Shown here: positions 48,175 to 57,266 of the stretch, one piece after another | How the letters are laid out: each line of letters starts with the position of its first letter | How positions within the stretch are numbered: position 1 is the stretch's first letter | Assembly (NCBI GenBank): GCA_002359495.1 | Contig: DENB01000097.1 | Location: 28,467 to 92,466, forward strand | Direction of reading: 5' to 3' | DNA: 64,000 nucleotides | Origin: Enterobacteriaceae bacterium UBA2655 | Lineage (GTDB): Bacteria > Pseudomonadota > Gammaproteobacteria > Enterobacterales > Enterobacteriaceae | Notes under the pieces: generated by a model | Database searches by the model: none | Told to the model about the DNA's origin: nothing | What the model saw: only the letters and a program-made list of their open reading frames with translations | Made by a program: the position numbers and the translations under genes

Positions 48175-50319
48175 CTATTCCCTCAGCATATTCGCCACCA
48201 GGCGCTTCACACCTTTCTCATCCGTCTCGGTGTAAACCCCCTGCAGTTCCGGCGAGAAGCCCGGCAGCAGGTTGATCCCCTCCTCCAGTGCGAGGAAATA
48301 ACGCTGCACCGCCCCGCCCCAGGCTTCGCCCGGCACCACGCAGAGCACGCCGGGCGGATAAGGCAACGCGCCTTCGGCGGCGATGCGGCCTTCCGCTTTG
48401 GCGATCGGCACCAGCTCCACGTCGCCGCGAATAAAGGCTTGGTTGGCGTCCTGAGGATTCACCTTCACCTCCGGCAAGCTCTCCCGACGGAACATCGCCT
48501 TCTGCAAATCCTTCACGCCGTAGCTCACGTAAAGATCGTGCATCTCCTGACAGAGACGGCGCAGGGTATAGCCCTGATAACGCGCCTCGTTTTTGCGGTA
48601 AATGGTCGGCAGCACCTCGGCCAGCAACGCATCCTCTTTCACCTTCAGCTCGAACTGCGCCAGCATCGCCACCAGATGCGCCATCTTCTCCGCGCTTTCC
48701 GCCGGCGTCAGCAAAAACAGAATCGAGTTAAGATCGCACTTCTCCGGCACGATGCCGTTCTCGCGCAGATAGTTGGCGAGAATGGTGGCCGGAATGCCGA
48801 AGCGGGCATACTCGCCGCTGGCGGCGTCGATGCCCGGCGTAGTCAGCAGCAGCTTGCAGGGATCGATCAGATATTGCCCTTTGTCATAGCCGGCGAAAAC
48901 GTGCCAGTTCGCGCCCGGCTCAAAGCTGAAGTAGCGCAGATCGGCAGCGATCGCCTCGGTCGGCGCATCCTGCCAGGCTTTGCCCGCCACCGTTTCCGGC
49001 AGGAAAGGTTTGATCATCTCGCAGCGCGCCAGAATTGCTTTGCGCGCGTCAATGCCCAGCGTCACGCACTCATGCCACAGACGACGCCCGGCGGGTCCCT
49101 GATGCATTTTCGCGTTAACGTCGAGCGCGGCAAACAACGGATAAAAAGGACTGGTCGAGGCGTGCAGCATAAAGGCGTTATTCAGGCGCTTATGCGGACA
49201 AAAACGTTTCTGCCCGCGAATATGGTTATCTTTTTTATGGATCTGCGAAGCCTGCGAGAAACCCGCCAGCTGTTTATGCACCGACTGCGTGACGAAAATG
49301 CCGGGATCGTTTTCGTTCAGTTCAAGCAGCAGCGGCGAACAGGCGGCCATCATCGGAATAAACTGCTCATAGCCCAGCCAGGCGGAATCAAAAAGAATGT
49401 AATCGCACAGATGGCCGATGCGATCGACCACCTGACGCGCGTTGTAGACGGTGCCGTCGTAAGTGCCGAGCTGGATAATCGCCAGCCGGAACGGGCGCGC
49501 ATCGTTCGCGCGCTGCGGCGCGACCTCTTTGATCTGCTTACGCAGATAGCGCTCGTCGAAGCAGTGTGCGTCAATGCCGCCGATAAAGCCGAACGGGTTG
49601 CGTGCCGCCTCCAGATAAATCGGCGTGGCGCCCGCCTGGATCAGCGCGCCGTGATGGTTGGATTTATGGTTATTGCGATCGAACAGCACCAGATCGCCGC
49701 GCGTCAGCAGCGCGTTGGCCACCACCTTGTTGGCGCTGGAGGTGCCGTTCAGCACGAAATAGGTTTTATCGGCGTTGAACACCTTCGCCGCGAATTTTTG
49801 CGCATGCTTGGCCGATCCTTCATGGATCAGCAGATCGCCGAGCTTCACATCCGCATTGCACATATCGGAACGGAAAACGTTTTCGCCGTAGAAGTCATAG
49901 AACTGCCGCCCGGCCGGATGCTTTTTGAAAAACGCGCCGCCCTGATGGCCCGGACAGGCAAAGGTGCTGTTCCCCATGCCGACATATTTCGTCAGGGTAT
50001 CGAAGAACGGCGGCAGCAGCCCCGCTTCGTAGCGATCGGCGGCGGCCTCCAGCGCGGCGCAATCTTCCGCCGAACCGCTGAACAGGCCAGCCACTTCGGG
50101 CAGATCCGGCAGATCGGCGCCCTGCTCCGCCGCGATAAACACCGGCAGGTTAAAACCGGTATGACGCAACAGCGCCAGCACGCCGCTGCGCGAATCGGCC
50201 AGCGAGACGACCACGGCCGCCACATCGGTGAAGTCGGTATTATCCAGCGTCACGACGTCGCGCGTGCTGAGAAGAACAGGCGCCACAGCGGCGCTGGCGG
50301 CGATTTTTAGTGGTGTCAT
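48175..50319 (-). CDS. speC: Constitutive ornithine decarboxylase SpeC
   Basis: SpeC decarboxylates ornithine to putrescine with pyridoxal phosphate. The 714-residue protein (711 in E. coli) has the N-terminal response-regulator-like wing domain and then the large PLP domain. The PLP-lysine motif is TQSVHKQLAGFSQAS (near residue 346). GNSTFACPGHQGGAFFKKHP near 112 is also conserved. The start at 50319 follows GGGGA at 8 bp; a TTG five codons upstream is less likely. The inducible SpeF is the alternative, but the position next to mltC supports SpeC. Confidence 0.95.
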   Translation of the reverse strand: MTPLKIAASAAVAPVLLSTRDVVTLDNTDFTDVAAVVVSLADSRSGVLALLRHTGFNLPVFIAAEQGADLPDLPEVAGLFSGSAEDCAALEAAADRYEAGLLPPFFDTLTKYVGMGNSTFACPGHQGGAFFKKHPAGRQFYDFYGENVFRSDMCNADVKLGDLLIHEGSAKHAQKFAAKVFNADKTYFVLNGTSSANKVVANALLTRGDLVLFDRNNHKSNHHGALIQAGATPIYLEAARNPFGFIGGIDAHCFDERYLRKQIKEVAPQRANDARPFRLAIIQLGTYDGTVYNARQVVDRIGHLCDYILFDSAWLGYEQFIPMMAACSPLLLELNENDPGIFVTQSVHKQLAGFSQASQIHKKDNHIRGQKRFCPHKRLNNAFMLHASTSPFYPLFAALDVNAKMHQGPAGRRLWHECVTLGIDARKAILARCEMIKPFLPETVAGKAWQDAPTEAIAADLRYFSFEPGANWHVFAGYDKGQYLIDPCKLLLTTPGIDAASGEYARFGIPATILANYLRENGIVPEKCDLNSILFLLTPAESAEKMAHLVAMLAQFELKVKEDALLAEVLPTIYRKNEARYQGYTLRRLCQEMHDLYVSYGVKDLQKAMFRRESLPEVKVNPQDANQAFIRGDVELVPIAKAEGRIAAEGALPYPPGVLCVVPGEAWGGAVQRYFLALEEGINLLPGFSPELQGVYTETDEKGVKRLVANMLRE

Positions 50320-50934
50320 AACACAAATCCCCAAGGGTCAAGGATGAGTGGGTGCCAGAGGCACGGCAATAGGGAATATTCCCCGGCGAATGAGGTCAGG
50401 CGGAAGCGAACAACGGGTTACAGCCGCAACCGATAGACATCAGTAAAGTCAGAAGAGGATCTGTCTTTACGCATGCCCAACAGTGAGCGTCAGGCTGGCC
50501 TCACCGCATGGCAGGCGAGAAACGGGGCGTGCAAAGCGAGAATGGCGCGCGGCGCTTCAGGCGAAGCGAACGGAAACATGTGCCGATAACGCGCATTGTG
50601 CCGAACATGGCGACATCCTCAGGATGAGAAAGGTGACAACAAAAGTGGCGCAATCATGTCATCTTTTTTTCACAGCGACAACCCATAGCAAGCAATTAAT
50701 TAAGCACAGCGCAAATAGTTAACCCACTGTTTAAAAAGAAGTTAAATTGAACTCCAGCATAAAAAACGGTTAAATATCCGCACCTTATGCAAATTTATGC
50801 AGGACCGAAAAGAGTCGGCACGCCGCTGCCATTCCGATTTCAGTCGGGTTCGACATCGCGCCTGGCGAGGCGATCCGCTGCGGAGTATGATTAAGCACTC
50901 CGCCCGCTTCGGCGGGCCACTTCTCCTACCTTGC
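50320..50934. other. Intergenic region between speC and acuI
   Basis: About 615 bp between two divergent genes. No gene is supported; short ORFs on both strands have no ribosome site and no recognisable sequence. It should hold both promoters. A 6-bp GCCCGC/GCGGGC hairpin with a UUCG loop lies at 50902-50917, in the acuI leader, without a T-run. Confidence 0.5.
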
Positions 50935-50944
50935 CGGAGGCTGC

Positions 50945-51928
50945 ATGTTCAAGGCTTTGGTCATCGATAACGACGAACAGGGATACCGCACCACGCTGAA
51001 GGAGCTGGATGAAAGCCAGCTGCCGGATCACGACGTCACGCTGGAAGTGATCTATTCCACTCTCAACTACAAAGACGCGCTTGCAATACACAATCAGGGG
51101 CCGATTGTGCGCCAATTTCCGATGGTGCCGGGCATCGATTTTGTCGGTCGGGTGATCGCCAGCCGCCATGCGGCGTGGCGGGAAGATGACACGGCGCTAC
51201 TCACCGGTTGGGGCGTCGGCGAAAAACAGTGGGGCGGCCTGGCGCAAAAGGCCAGCGTATCGGGCGACTGGCTGGTGGAACTGCCCGCCGCGCTCAGCCC
51301 GCTGCAAAGCATGGCGATCGGCACCGCGGGACTGACCGCCATGCTGTGCGTGCTGGCGCTGGAGAAACAGGGCGTCATGCCTACGCAGGGACCGGTGCTG
51401 GTGACCGGCGCCAGCGGCGGCGTCGGCAGTTTCAGCGTCAGCCTGCTGGCGCGCCTCGGCTATCAGGTGATCGCCTCCAGCGGCCGCGCCGACGACAGCG
51501 ACTACCTGATTAAAACCCTGGGCGCCGCCTCGGTCATCGATCGCGCGGAACTACAGCAGCCGGGCAAACCGCTGGCGAAAGAGCGTTGGGCTGCCGCCAT
51601 CGACAGCGTCGGCAGCCATACGCTGAGCAATGTGCTGGCCGGTACGCAGCGCGACGGCGTGGTCGCCGCCTGCGGCATGGCTCAAGGGCTGGATCTGCCC
51701 GCCAGCGTCGCGCCCTTTATTCTGCGCGGCGTGACGCTGACCGGCGTGGACAGCGTCATGGCGCCGAAGCCGCTGCGTCAGCAGGCCTGGCAGCGCCTCG
51801 CCGCGCTGGTCGACAGCGATCAGCTTGAGCGCATGACGCGGGTCATCCCGTTGAGCGAGGCGAAAAGCGGTGCGCAGGCGTTGCTGGACGGCAAAGTGCG
51901 CGGCCGACTGATCGTCGACTGCCGCTAA
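50945..51928 (+). CDS. acuI: Acrylyl-CoA reductase AcuI/YhdH-type quinone oxidoreductase
   Basis: AcuI (YhdH in E. coli) is a medium-chain dehydrogenase/reductase that reduces acryloyl-CoA to propionyl-CoA with NADPH. It removes a toxic electrophile. The 327-residue protein has LNYKDALAI near residue 40, FPMVPGIDFVGRV near 58, GWGVGEKQWGG near 88 and the NADPH fold VTGASGGVGSFSVSLL near 152. GGAGG precedes the ATG. The gene is monocistronic. Other quinone-oxidoreductase activities cannot be excluded. Confidence 0.9.
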   Translation: MFKALVIDNDEQGYRTTLKELDESQLPDHDVTLEVIYSTLNYKDALAIHNQGPIVRQFPMVPGIDFVGRVIASRHAAWREDDTALLTGWGVGEKQWGGLAQKASVSGDWLVELPAALSPLQSMAIGTAGLTAMLCVLALEKQGVMPTQGPVLVTGASGGVGSFSVSLLARLGYQVIASSGRADDSDYLIKTLGAASVIDRAELQQPGKPLAKERWAAAIDSVGSHTLSNVLAGTQRDGVVAACGMAQGLDLPASVAPFILRGVTLTGVDSVMAPKPLRQQAWQRLAALVDSDQLERMTRVIPLSEAKSGAQALLDGKVRGRLIVDCR

Positions 51929-52437
51929 GAGGCTTTGGCGCTGCGGTTATCCTGCTGCAACAGTTCGGCGAGACGGTTCAGGGCGAAGGTCGCGCCCTGC
52001 TCCATTATCGATTTCGGCTCGCCGGCGAACTGCCGCACCTCGGCGATCTGCTCGCCGTTCGGCAGAGTCCAGCCAAACCAGATGGTGCCCGCCGGGGTGC
52101 CGTCTTCGCCGCCGTCCGGTCCGGCGTAGCCGGTAATGGAGAGGCTGACCGGCTCGCCGGAAAGCGTGGCGGCGCCCTGCGCCATTTCGCGCGCGGTCTG
52201 TTCGCTCACCGCCGAGTAGCGCTCAATGGTTTCCTGCTTAACGTTTAACAGACGGATTTTGGCGTTGTCAGTATAGGTAATAAAACTGCCGGTATAGAAA
52301 TGACCGCTATTCTCCACCGCCGCCAGCGCCATGCCTATCAGCCCAGCGGTGCAGGATTCCGCCGTGGTCATTTGCAGGTCGGAATCGAGCAAGATATCGC
52401 CCAGGTATTTTGCTGCGTCGCTCAATGCTTTATCCAT
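51925..52437 (-). CDS. CinA C-terminal-domain amidohydrolase (YdeJ/PncC-like)
   Basis: The 170-residue protein is a stand-alone CinA C-terminal domain, the fold of NMN deamidase PncC. TTAESCTAGLIGMAL (near residue 24), YTGSFITYTDNAKIRLLNV and SITGYAGPDGGEDGTPAGTIWFGW are the family motifs. The sequence is closer to E. coli YdeJ than to PncC (YgaD), so NMN deamidase activity is not assured. The ATG at 52437 follows AAGGAT; 17 upstream codons are dismissed. Its 3' end overlaps the acuI stop by 4 bp, converging with it. Confidence 0.85.
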   Translation of the reverse strand: MDKALSDAAKYLGDILLDSDLQMTTAESCTAGLIGMALAAVENSGHFYTGSFITYTDNAKIRLLNVKQETIERYSAVSEQTAREMAQGAATLSGEPVSLSITGYAGPDGGEDGTPAGTIWFGWTLPNGEQIAEVRQFAGEPKSIMEQGATFALNRLAELLQQDNRSAKAS

Positions 52438-52683
52438 AGTGCCATCCTTATTCGTACTCGTGGTTTGAGTATGGATGAAAGCGCGCACGCCTGCGTAACG
52501 GATGACGGCTCAGGTTCAGGACGCAGCGATAACCGTTGCAAAAGCATTCATGTTTCATAGCATGAAGTGTGGCGTGGCAATATACTCGGGGATCGCGATC
52601 CACTTTATGGATATCTGGCGACGCAGGTTTCGTCAGCCTGAGGTTTTTGCTTAACTGTCAGCATGTTGAAGAGGAGCTATGCG

Positions 52684-52977
52684 ATGGCGACCAAGCCCAC
52701 CGTCACGATTCATTACTGTACCCAGTGCAACTGGCTGTTGCGTTCCGCCTGGATGGCGCAGGAGTTACTGCATACTTTCGCCGACGATTTAGCCGCCGTC
52801 ACGCTCCAGCCCGGCAGCGGCGGCACCTTTGAAATCAGCATTGACGGCCATGTGATCTGGGAGCGTAAGCAGGAAGGCGGTTTCCCCGACGCATCGACCT
52901 TAAAGCAGCGCGTGCGCGATTACTGTTTTCCCGATCGACCGCTGGGCCACGTCGATAAGAAAAAAACCGCCGGCTGA
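52684..52977 (+). CDS. SelT/SelW/SelH-family (Rdx) redox protein
   Basis: The 97-residue protein has a thioredoxin-like fold with the N-terminal redox motif YCTQCNW (CxxC, about residues 11-14) in place of the Cys-x-x-Sec of selenoproteins. PGSGGTFEISIDGHVIWERKQEGGFP in the middle is typical of the bacterial SelW-like family. The function in bacteria is unknown; thiol redox chemistry is expected. The start at 52684 follows GAGGAG with 7-8 nt spacing. Confidence 0.85.
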   Translation: MATKPTVTIHYCTQCNWLLRSAWMAQELLHTFADDLAAVTLQPGSGGTFEISIDGHVIWERKQEGGFPDASTLKQRVRDYCFPDRPLGHVDKKKTAG

Positions 52978-52997
52978 TCCTGCGCCGGACGAAGGGT

Positions 52998-53534
52998 TTA
53001 GCTGCGGGTGATTTTCTCCGCCGCCTCGTGCATCGCGGCGATAATCGCCTGCAGGGTTTGCGGGGAGATATCCTGCTGTGAAAGGCGGCTGTGCAACGCG
53101 GTTTTAATCTGACGTATCGCCTGTTCCACTTCAGGAATGCTGCGGTTATTGACCAGAACGGCAAGTGAAGACAAACGTTCAATTATCGCGGTCAGATTAG
53201 CTTTATTTTCTTTTAAAATTTCGCGCCCTTTATCATTCAACGAATAGGCTTTGCGCGACGCCTGCGCATCCAGCACACGAATCGCATCCATCTCTTCCAG
53301 CAGCGTTAAATTGGGATAAATAATGCCGGGGCTGGGGGAATATTCCCCTTGCGAAAGATCCTCCACGGATTTAATCAGTTCATAGCCGTGGGCGGCTTGC
53401 TGCGAAAGAAAGTGCAGCATTAACAGGCGGATGTCGTTGCCATCCAGAATTTTTTCCCGGCGTTTTCTACGCATTTTGGCCCAGGCCGCCTGCTCTTCCT
53501 GCTCGGGTTGCCAATATGCCGGTTGCTGTTTCAT
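52998..53534 (-). CDS. PadR-family regulator, YqjI-like
   Basis: The 178-residue protein has a PadR winged helix (IRLLMLHFLSQQAAHGYELIKSVEDL, PSPGIIYPNLTLLEE; about residues 35-115) and a C-terminal helical dimer domain. This closely resembles E. coli YqjI, a nickel-responsive repressor of yqjH. The His/Cys-rich metal-binding N-terminus of YqjI is absent; instead there is MKQQPAYWQPEQEEQAAWAK and a basic RRKRREK. It lies 92 bp downstream of the yqjH-like gene on the same strand, whereas in E. coli the two are divergent. Its effector is unknown. Confidence 0.85.
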   Translation of the reverse strand: MKQQPAYWQPEQEEQAAWAKMRRKRREKILDGNDIRLLMLHFLSQQAAHGYELIKSVEDLSQGEYSPSPGIIYPNLTLLEEMDAIRVLDAQASRKAYSLNDKGREILKENKANLTAIIERLSSLAVLVNNRSIPEVEQAIRQIKTALHSRLSQQDISPQTLQAIIAAMHEAAEKITRS

Positions 53535-53626
53535 CGCCTGCCTGAGGGATCGGGTAAAGGGAGCTTGATAGTATTCCGCCGCCTGGCAAAATTCAACACA
53601 GGCGGCACTAAGCGCAAAGCGGGGGA

Positions 53627-54409
53627 TTATTTTTGATGCCAGTAGGCGACAGCGCGCACAAAGTCGCTATCGCAGCCGCGGCGCTGGGTAAAATAGTCGC
53701 TCAGCGCTTTTACCGCCTCGCCTTCGCCGGTCAGCCAGATGAAATAGTCTTCGTCCGGGATAGCGATCTCATCCAGCGCGGCGATAACCGCTTCAAGCTT
53801 ATCGCTCTGCATCGCGCCGCTGCCGAGCCAGGCGACACTGACGCCATCCAGGTTCTCCAGATAGGCGCGCCCTTTCTCCTCATCGGCCCAGGCCAGCAGA
53901 TGGATCTGTTGCGCCTGCATATCCGCCTTGCGGCGTTTAAACGCGGGCAGACCGGTTTCGTCGCAAACGTAGAGCTGCAAAGCGTAGTCGGTCGGCACCA
54001 CCAGCGAACCGCGCGGACCGCCGATCACCAGTTCGTCACCCGGCTGCGCCTGCGCGGCCCAGTCACTCGCCACCCCGCCTTCATGAATAAAGAAGTCGAG
54101 CGTCAGGGACGATTCGCCGTCAAAAGCGAGCGGCGTATAGTCGCGCGCCACTGGACGCACCCCCTTTTTCCAGACCACGCCATCAGCGGTGATCTGCGGC
54201 AAATGCAGTTCGCCGGTTTGCGCGTCGGGAAAAAAGACTTTGATATGGTCGTCAAAGCCACGGGAGGTAAAGCCCGCCAGGTCGCTGCCGCTGAAGACGA
54301 TGCGCCAGAAGCTGTCGGCCACTAAAGTTTTGCTGACGACACCGAGGTGGCGGAAGCGCAATTCATTCCGAACGCGCTGCGGCGCACGGCTGCTGTTTTT
54401 ACTCTGCAA
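53627..54409 (-). CDS. yqjH: Siderophore-interacting ferric reductase, YqjH-like
   Basis: This is an FAD-dependent, NADPH-using reductase that releases iron from ferric siderophores in the cytoplasm. The 260-residue protein has a flavin-binding segment with RDYTPL (near residue 89) and VIGGPRGSLVVP (near 127), and a C-terminal NADPH/SIP domain (WLTGEGEAVKALSDYF). A Fur-like box lies about 77-91 bp upstream. The YqjI-type PadR gene is just downstream, as expected for the YqjH/YqjI pair. Confidence 0.88.
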   Translation of the reverse strand: MQSKNSSRAPQRVRNELRFRHLGVVSKTLVADSFWRIVFSGSDLAGFTSRGFDDHIKVFFPDAQTGELHLPQITADGVVWKKGVRPVARDYTPLAFDGESSLTLDFFIHEGGVASDWAAQAQPGDELVIGGPRGSLVVPTDYALQLYVCDETGLPAFKRRKADMQAQQIHLLAWADEEKGRAYLENLDGVSVAWLGSGAMQSDKLEAVIAALDEIAIPDEDYFIWLTGEGEAVKALSDYFTQRRGCDSDFVRAVAYWHQK

Positions 54410-54485
54410 AGGGTTCTCCTCGTTACGGACCGGTTCACGCTGTTTCAGTCAGCCGTCGGGCTGTGCGCTGAAGCAACAATGAAAG

Positions 54486-54500
54486 CGGGAATCATTCTCA
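54486..54500. promoter_or_regulatory. Fur box candidate upstream of yqjH
   Basis: Read on the - strand, TGAGAATGATTCCCG fits the 7-1-7 Fur motif TGATAATNATTATCA at 10 of 14 positions. It lies 77-91 bp before the yqjH ATG. Fur control fits an iron-release enzyme. Confidence 0.55.
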
Positions 54501-54618
54501 TCTGATGCGAAAAGATAGCTATGATATATCTTCAACGCAATGGTGAAAAATGCGATCCGCCAATTTCGCCATCATAAACGTGCAGTTTGTAACGGCGAAA
54601 TCACGCTCCGTAAGGGTA

Positions 54619-54828
54619 TCAGGCGAGCGGACTGCCGCAGGACCCCATGCCCTGATCGTCTTGAGAGTGCTGCGGCAACTGAGCGTCGCCGAGGATCTCG
54701 CGTTGCTGGCAATGCTGCTGATGCGGATGAAGACCGCCCGGCGGAGTAAAGGGATCGGCTGTCTGCGCGGAGGCGATGGCAGGCAGCACGGAAAAAGCCG
54801 TAACAATGAACAACGTTAAAAGTCGCAT
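54619..54828 (-). CDS. Small secreted protein, 69 residues (hypothetical)
   Basis: The ORF starts with a clear signal peptide, MRLLTLFIVTAFSVLPAIASA, with an AxA cleavage site near residue 21. The mature part is about 48 residues, begins QTADPFTPPGG, and has His/Gln-rich segments and two Cys. I do not recognise it. There is no good ribosome site before the ATG, so expression is unsure. It lies between the Rob-like regulator gene and yqjH, on their strand. Confidence 0.42.
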   Translation of the reverse strand: MRLLTLFIVTAFSVLPAIASAQTADPFTPPGGLHPHQQHCQQREILGDAQLPQHSQDDQGMGSCGSPLA

Positions 54829-55012
54829 GATAAGTTTTGGTTCGCAATAAACGCCCGTAACGGGCCGGGGAAGCAGATGAAGATCCAGCCTGAGCCACTG
54901 TTGTCAGCTTTTTTGATTAACGCTCAGGTTTCAAAAGAGAATTTTACGCTTACCGCGGGCGCTTATTTATAAAATTGTGCGGTTCATCACCTTTCACCGC
55001 ACAATTTACGCG

Positions 55013-55879
55013 CTACAGAGCGCTGACCGGAATAAAAAATTCGCCCTTTAGCTGCTCAGGCGTGCTCTTTTTCATATCCAGCTTCAGCAGATCTTTGCCC
55101 TCGCGGCGCGCGACACCCATCTGCGGCAGGTAGATATAGTAGATATCGGCGATAAAGGCGGTGAGCTGCTCCGGCGCGCCGCTCCAGGGAAGCCAGGCGT
55201 AAAGACCGGCAGGCGACGACCAGTTCACCTTCTCTCCCGTCAGCAGCGCGGCATCCTCGTCCAGCAAGCCCAGAAACACACTGACATGCTGCTGACTGGC
55301 GGCGCTGCTGCCCGGCCCGTACTGGAAACCGAGCCAGCCGTGCGCGGTTTTCTGCCCGGCCACGTCGATAAAATGGCGGGCATGATCCGCCACCCGGTTC
55401 TCGCCGTCCTGAATATACTCGCCGAACGGACACTCCCAATGGCTCATTTCGCCGCAGAGATGGCGCGACTCTCTCTCCACCAGCTGCGGCTGGACAAGGC
55501 GCGGCTGCACCGCGATGCGGCTCTGAAACGCCTTTACCTGCAGTTCGGGAATGCGACGAAACGCGCCGGGCGTTACCGAGAAATGGCTTTTAAATACCCG
55601 GGTAAAGTTCTGCTGGTTATCAAAGCCAAAGCGCACCGCGATATCGATCAGCGGCATGCGCGTCAGGCGCAACGCCATTGCTGACATGGTCAGACGACGC
55701 TTGCGCGTATAGGACGCAAGCGTCTGCCCGGTCACCTCTTTGAACATGCGCTGCATGTGCCATTTGGAGTAGCCGGACTTCAGGGTAATAAGGTCAATAT
55801 TGAGATCGTCAGTGAGATTCGCTTCTATCCAGTCCACCAGATCGTTGATGTACTGTCTCTTCAGGGCAAGGCTTAACAT
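55013..55879 (-). CDS. AraC/XylS-family regulator, Rob-like
   Basis: The 288-residue protein has an N-terminal AraC helix-turn-helix pair (about 8-105) with SGYSKWHMQRMFKEVTGQTL and DIAVRFGFDNQQNFTRVFKSHF, the MarA/SoxS/Rob signature. A C-terminal GyrI-like effector domain (about 120-288) follows. This is the architecture and length of E. coli Rob (289), but it is clearly divergent from it, so a paralogue is likely. Targets are unknown; the Rob family activates stress and efflux genes. No neighbour shares its operon with certainty. Confidence 0.85.
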   Translation of the reverse strand: MLSLALKRQYINDLVDWIEANLTDDLNIDLITLKSGYSKWHMQRMFKEVTGQTLASYTRKRRLTMSAMALRLTRMPLIDIAVRFGFDNQQNFTRVFKSHFSVTPGAFRRIPELQVKAFQSRIAVQPRLVQPQLVERESRHLCGEMSHWECPFGEYIQDGENRVADHARHFIDVAGQKTAHGWLGFQYGPGSSAASQQHVSVFLGLLDEDAALLTGEKVNWSSPAGLYAWLPWSGAPEQLTAFIADIYYIYLPQMGVARREGKDLLKLDMKKSTPEQLKGEFFIPVSAL

Positions 55880-56052
55880 TTACGGGTTCGTACGCGCAGG
55901 AAAGATTTTATTATGACAAAAGAATAACAAAAGTGCCGAACAAGCGTAAGGAAATGTAAATAAAGCGTCGGGGATCAGGCAGGAAATGGCACGAAAAGTT
56001 CAGAGAGGCGAAAGAGAAAACGGACCGGTTTGCGCCGGTCCGGCGTCAATGC

Positions 56053-56202
56053 TTAGTGGCTGCGCATGCCTGCCGCGGTCATCATCATGCGGAACAAGGT
56101 GGCCACTACGCCGAGGGCCAGCACGCTTGCGCCATAGATGACGATCAGCCAGAAAAGACGTTTCCACAAAGGGGATTTTTCTTCGGTATGGGTTTGAATC
56201 AT
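56053..56202 (-). CDS. DUF2474 small subunit of bd-type oxidase
   Basis: The 49-residue protein has one transmembrane helix (LFWLIVIYGASVLALGVVATL). It has the DUF2474 pattern of small proteins encoded after cyanide-insensitive-type cydAB genes, with a role like that of CydX. GGAGGT lies 6 bp before the ATG at 56202, so the 12 upstream codons are excluded. It follows cydB by 58 bp in the same operon. Confidence 0.82.
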   Translation of the reverse strand: MIQTHTEEKSPLWKRLFWLIVIYGASVLALGVVATLFRMMMTAAGMRSH

Positions 56203-56260
56203 GCTGACCTCCGTCTTGCCCTTACCGCCGCGCAGCACTGCGCGGCGGCAGGGAAATCAA

Positions 56261-57265
56261 TCAATGGTAACCTTCGTCCGCTTTGATTTTTCCGCGGAAC
56301 ACGTAGTAGCTCCAGAAGGTGTAGCCGAGGATCATCGGAATGATCAGCAGGCTGCCGACCAGCATAAAGGCCTGGCTTTGCGGCGGCGATGCGGCGTCCC
56401 AAATGGAGATGGAAGGCGGAATAATGTTCGGCCAGATACTGATGCCCAGACCCGAGAAGCCGAGGAAAACCAGCGCCAGCGTCAGCAGGAAGGGCGAATA
56501 GTGCGCTTCGCGTTTGATGGCGCGCACGATGCCCCACGAGCAGAGCAGCACCAGTACCGGCACCGGCAGGAACCAGAACAGGTTCGGCGTGCTGAACCAG
56601 CGATGCGCGATATCCGCGTGGCTCAGCGGCGTCCACAGGCTGATGATACCGACCACCACCAGCAGCGCGATCACCAGCGGCGTCGCCAGCGCTGACATCT
56701 TACGGTGCAGTTCGTTTTCGGTTTTCATGATCAGCCAGGTGCAGCCCAGCAGCGCATAGGCGATAACCAGACCCACGCCGCAGAACAGCGGGAACGGCGC
56801 CAGCCAGCTCAGCGCGGAGCCGCTGTAGGTGCGGCCCGTTACTTCGAAGCCGTTCAGGATCGCGCCGACCGCCACGCCCTGGCTGAAGGTCGCCAGGATG
56901 GAGCCGGCGATAAACGACTTATCCCAGAAGGCGCGATGCTCTTCGGTCGCCTTGAAGCGGAACTCGAAGGCGACGCCGCGGAAGATCAGGCCGATCAGCA
57001 TCGCCGTCAGCGGAATCGACAGCGCGTCGGCCAGCACCGAATAGGCGAGAGGGAAAGCGCCGTAAAGACCCGCCCCGCCGAGCACCAGCCAGGTTTCGTT
57101 GCCGTCCCAAACCGGCGCGACGGTGTTAACCATCATGTCGCGCTCGGTTTTATCGGTATTAAAAGGAAACAGAATACCGATACCCAGATCGAAGCCATCC
57201 ATCACGATATACATCAGGGTGGCGAAAACGATAATCGTAAACCAGATAACAGAAAAATCGATCAT
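56261..57265 (-). CDS. cydB: Cytochrome bd-type (CIO) oxidase subunit II
   Basis: Subunit II pairs with CydA in a quinol oxidase that reduces oxygen to water. The 334-residue protein has eight to nine membrane helices, with WFTIIVFATLMYIVMDGFDLGIG at the start (the family GFDLG motif) and VWDGNETWLVLGGAG near residue 50. The length fits CioB-type subunits. The start is one base after the cydA stop, so the genes are coupled. The CIO label rests on the short CydA and the DUF2474 partner. Confidence 0.94.
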   Translation of the reverse strand: MIDFSVIWFTIIVFATLMYIVMDGFDLGIGILFPFNTDKTERDMMVNTVAPVWDGNETWLVLGGAGLYGAFPLAYSVLADALSIPLTAMLIGLIFRGVAFEFRFKATEEHRAFWDKSFIAGSILATFSQGVAVGAILNGFEVTGRTYSGSALSWLAPFPLFCGVGLVIAYALLGCTWLIMKTENELHRKMSALATPLVIALLVVVGIISLWTPLSHADIAHRWFSTPNLFWFLPVPVLVLLCSWGIVRAIKREAHYSPFLLTLALVFLGFSGLGISIWPNIIPPSISIWDAASPPQSQAFMLVGSLLIIPMILGYTFWSYYVFRGKIKADEGYH

Positions 57266-57266
57266 C

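Noticed and set aside
48115-50310. A 731-codon open frame on the + strand opposite speC
   Set aside because: It is the antisense shadow of speC; the translation is rich in Arg, His and Gln and has no recognisable domain. GC-rich codon bias keeps the frame open.
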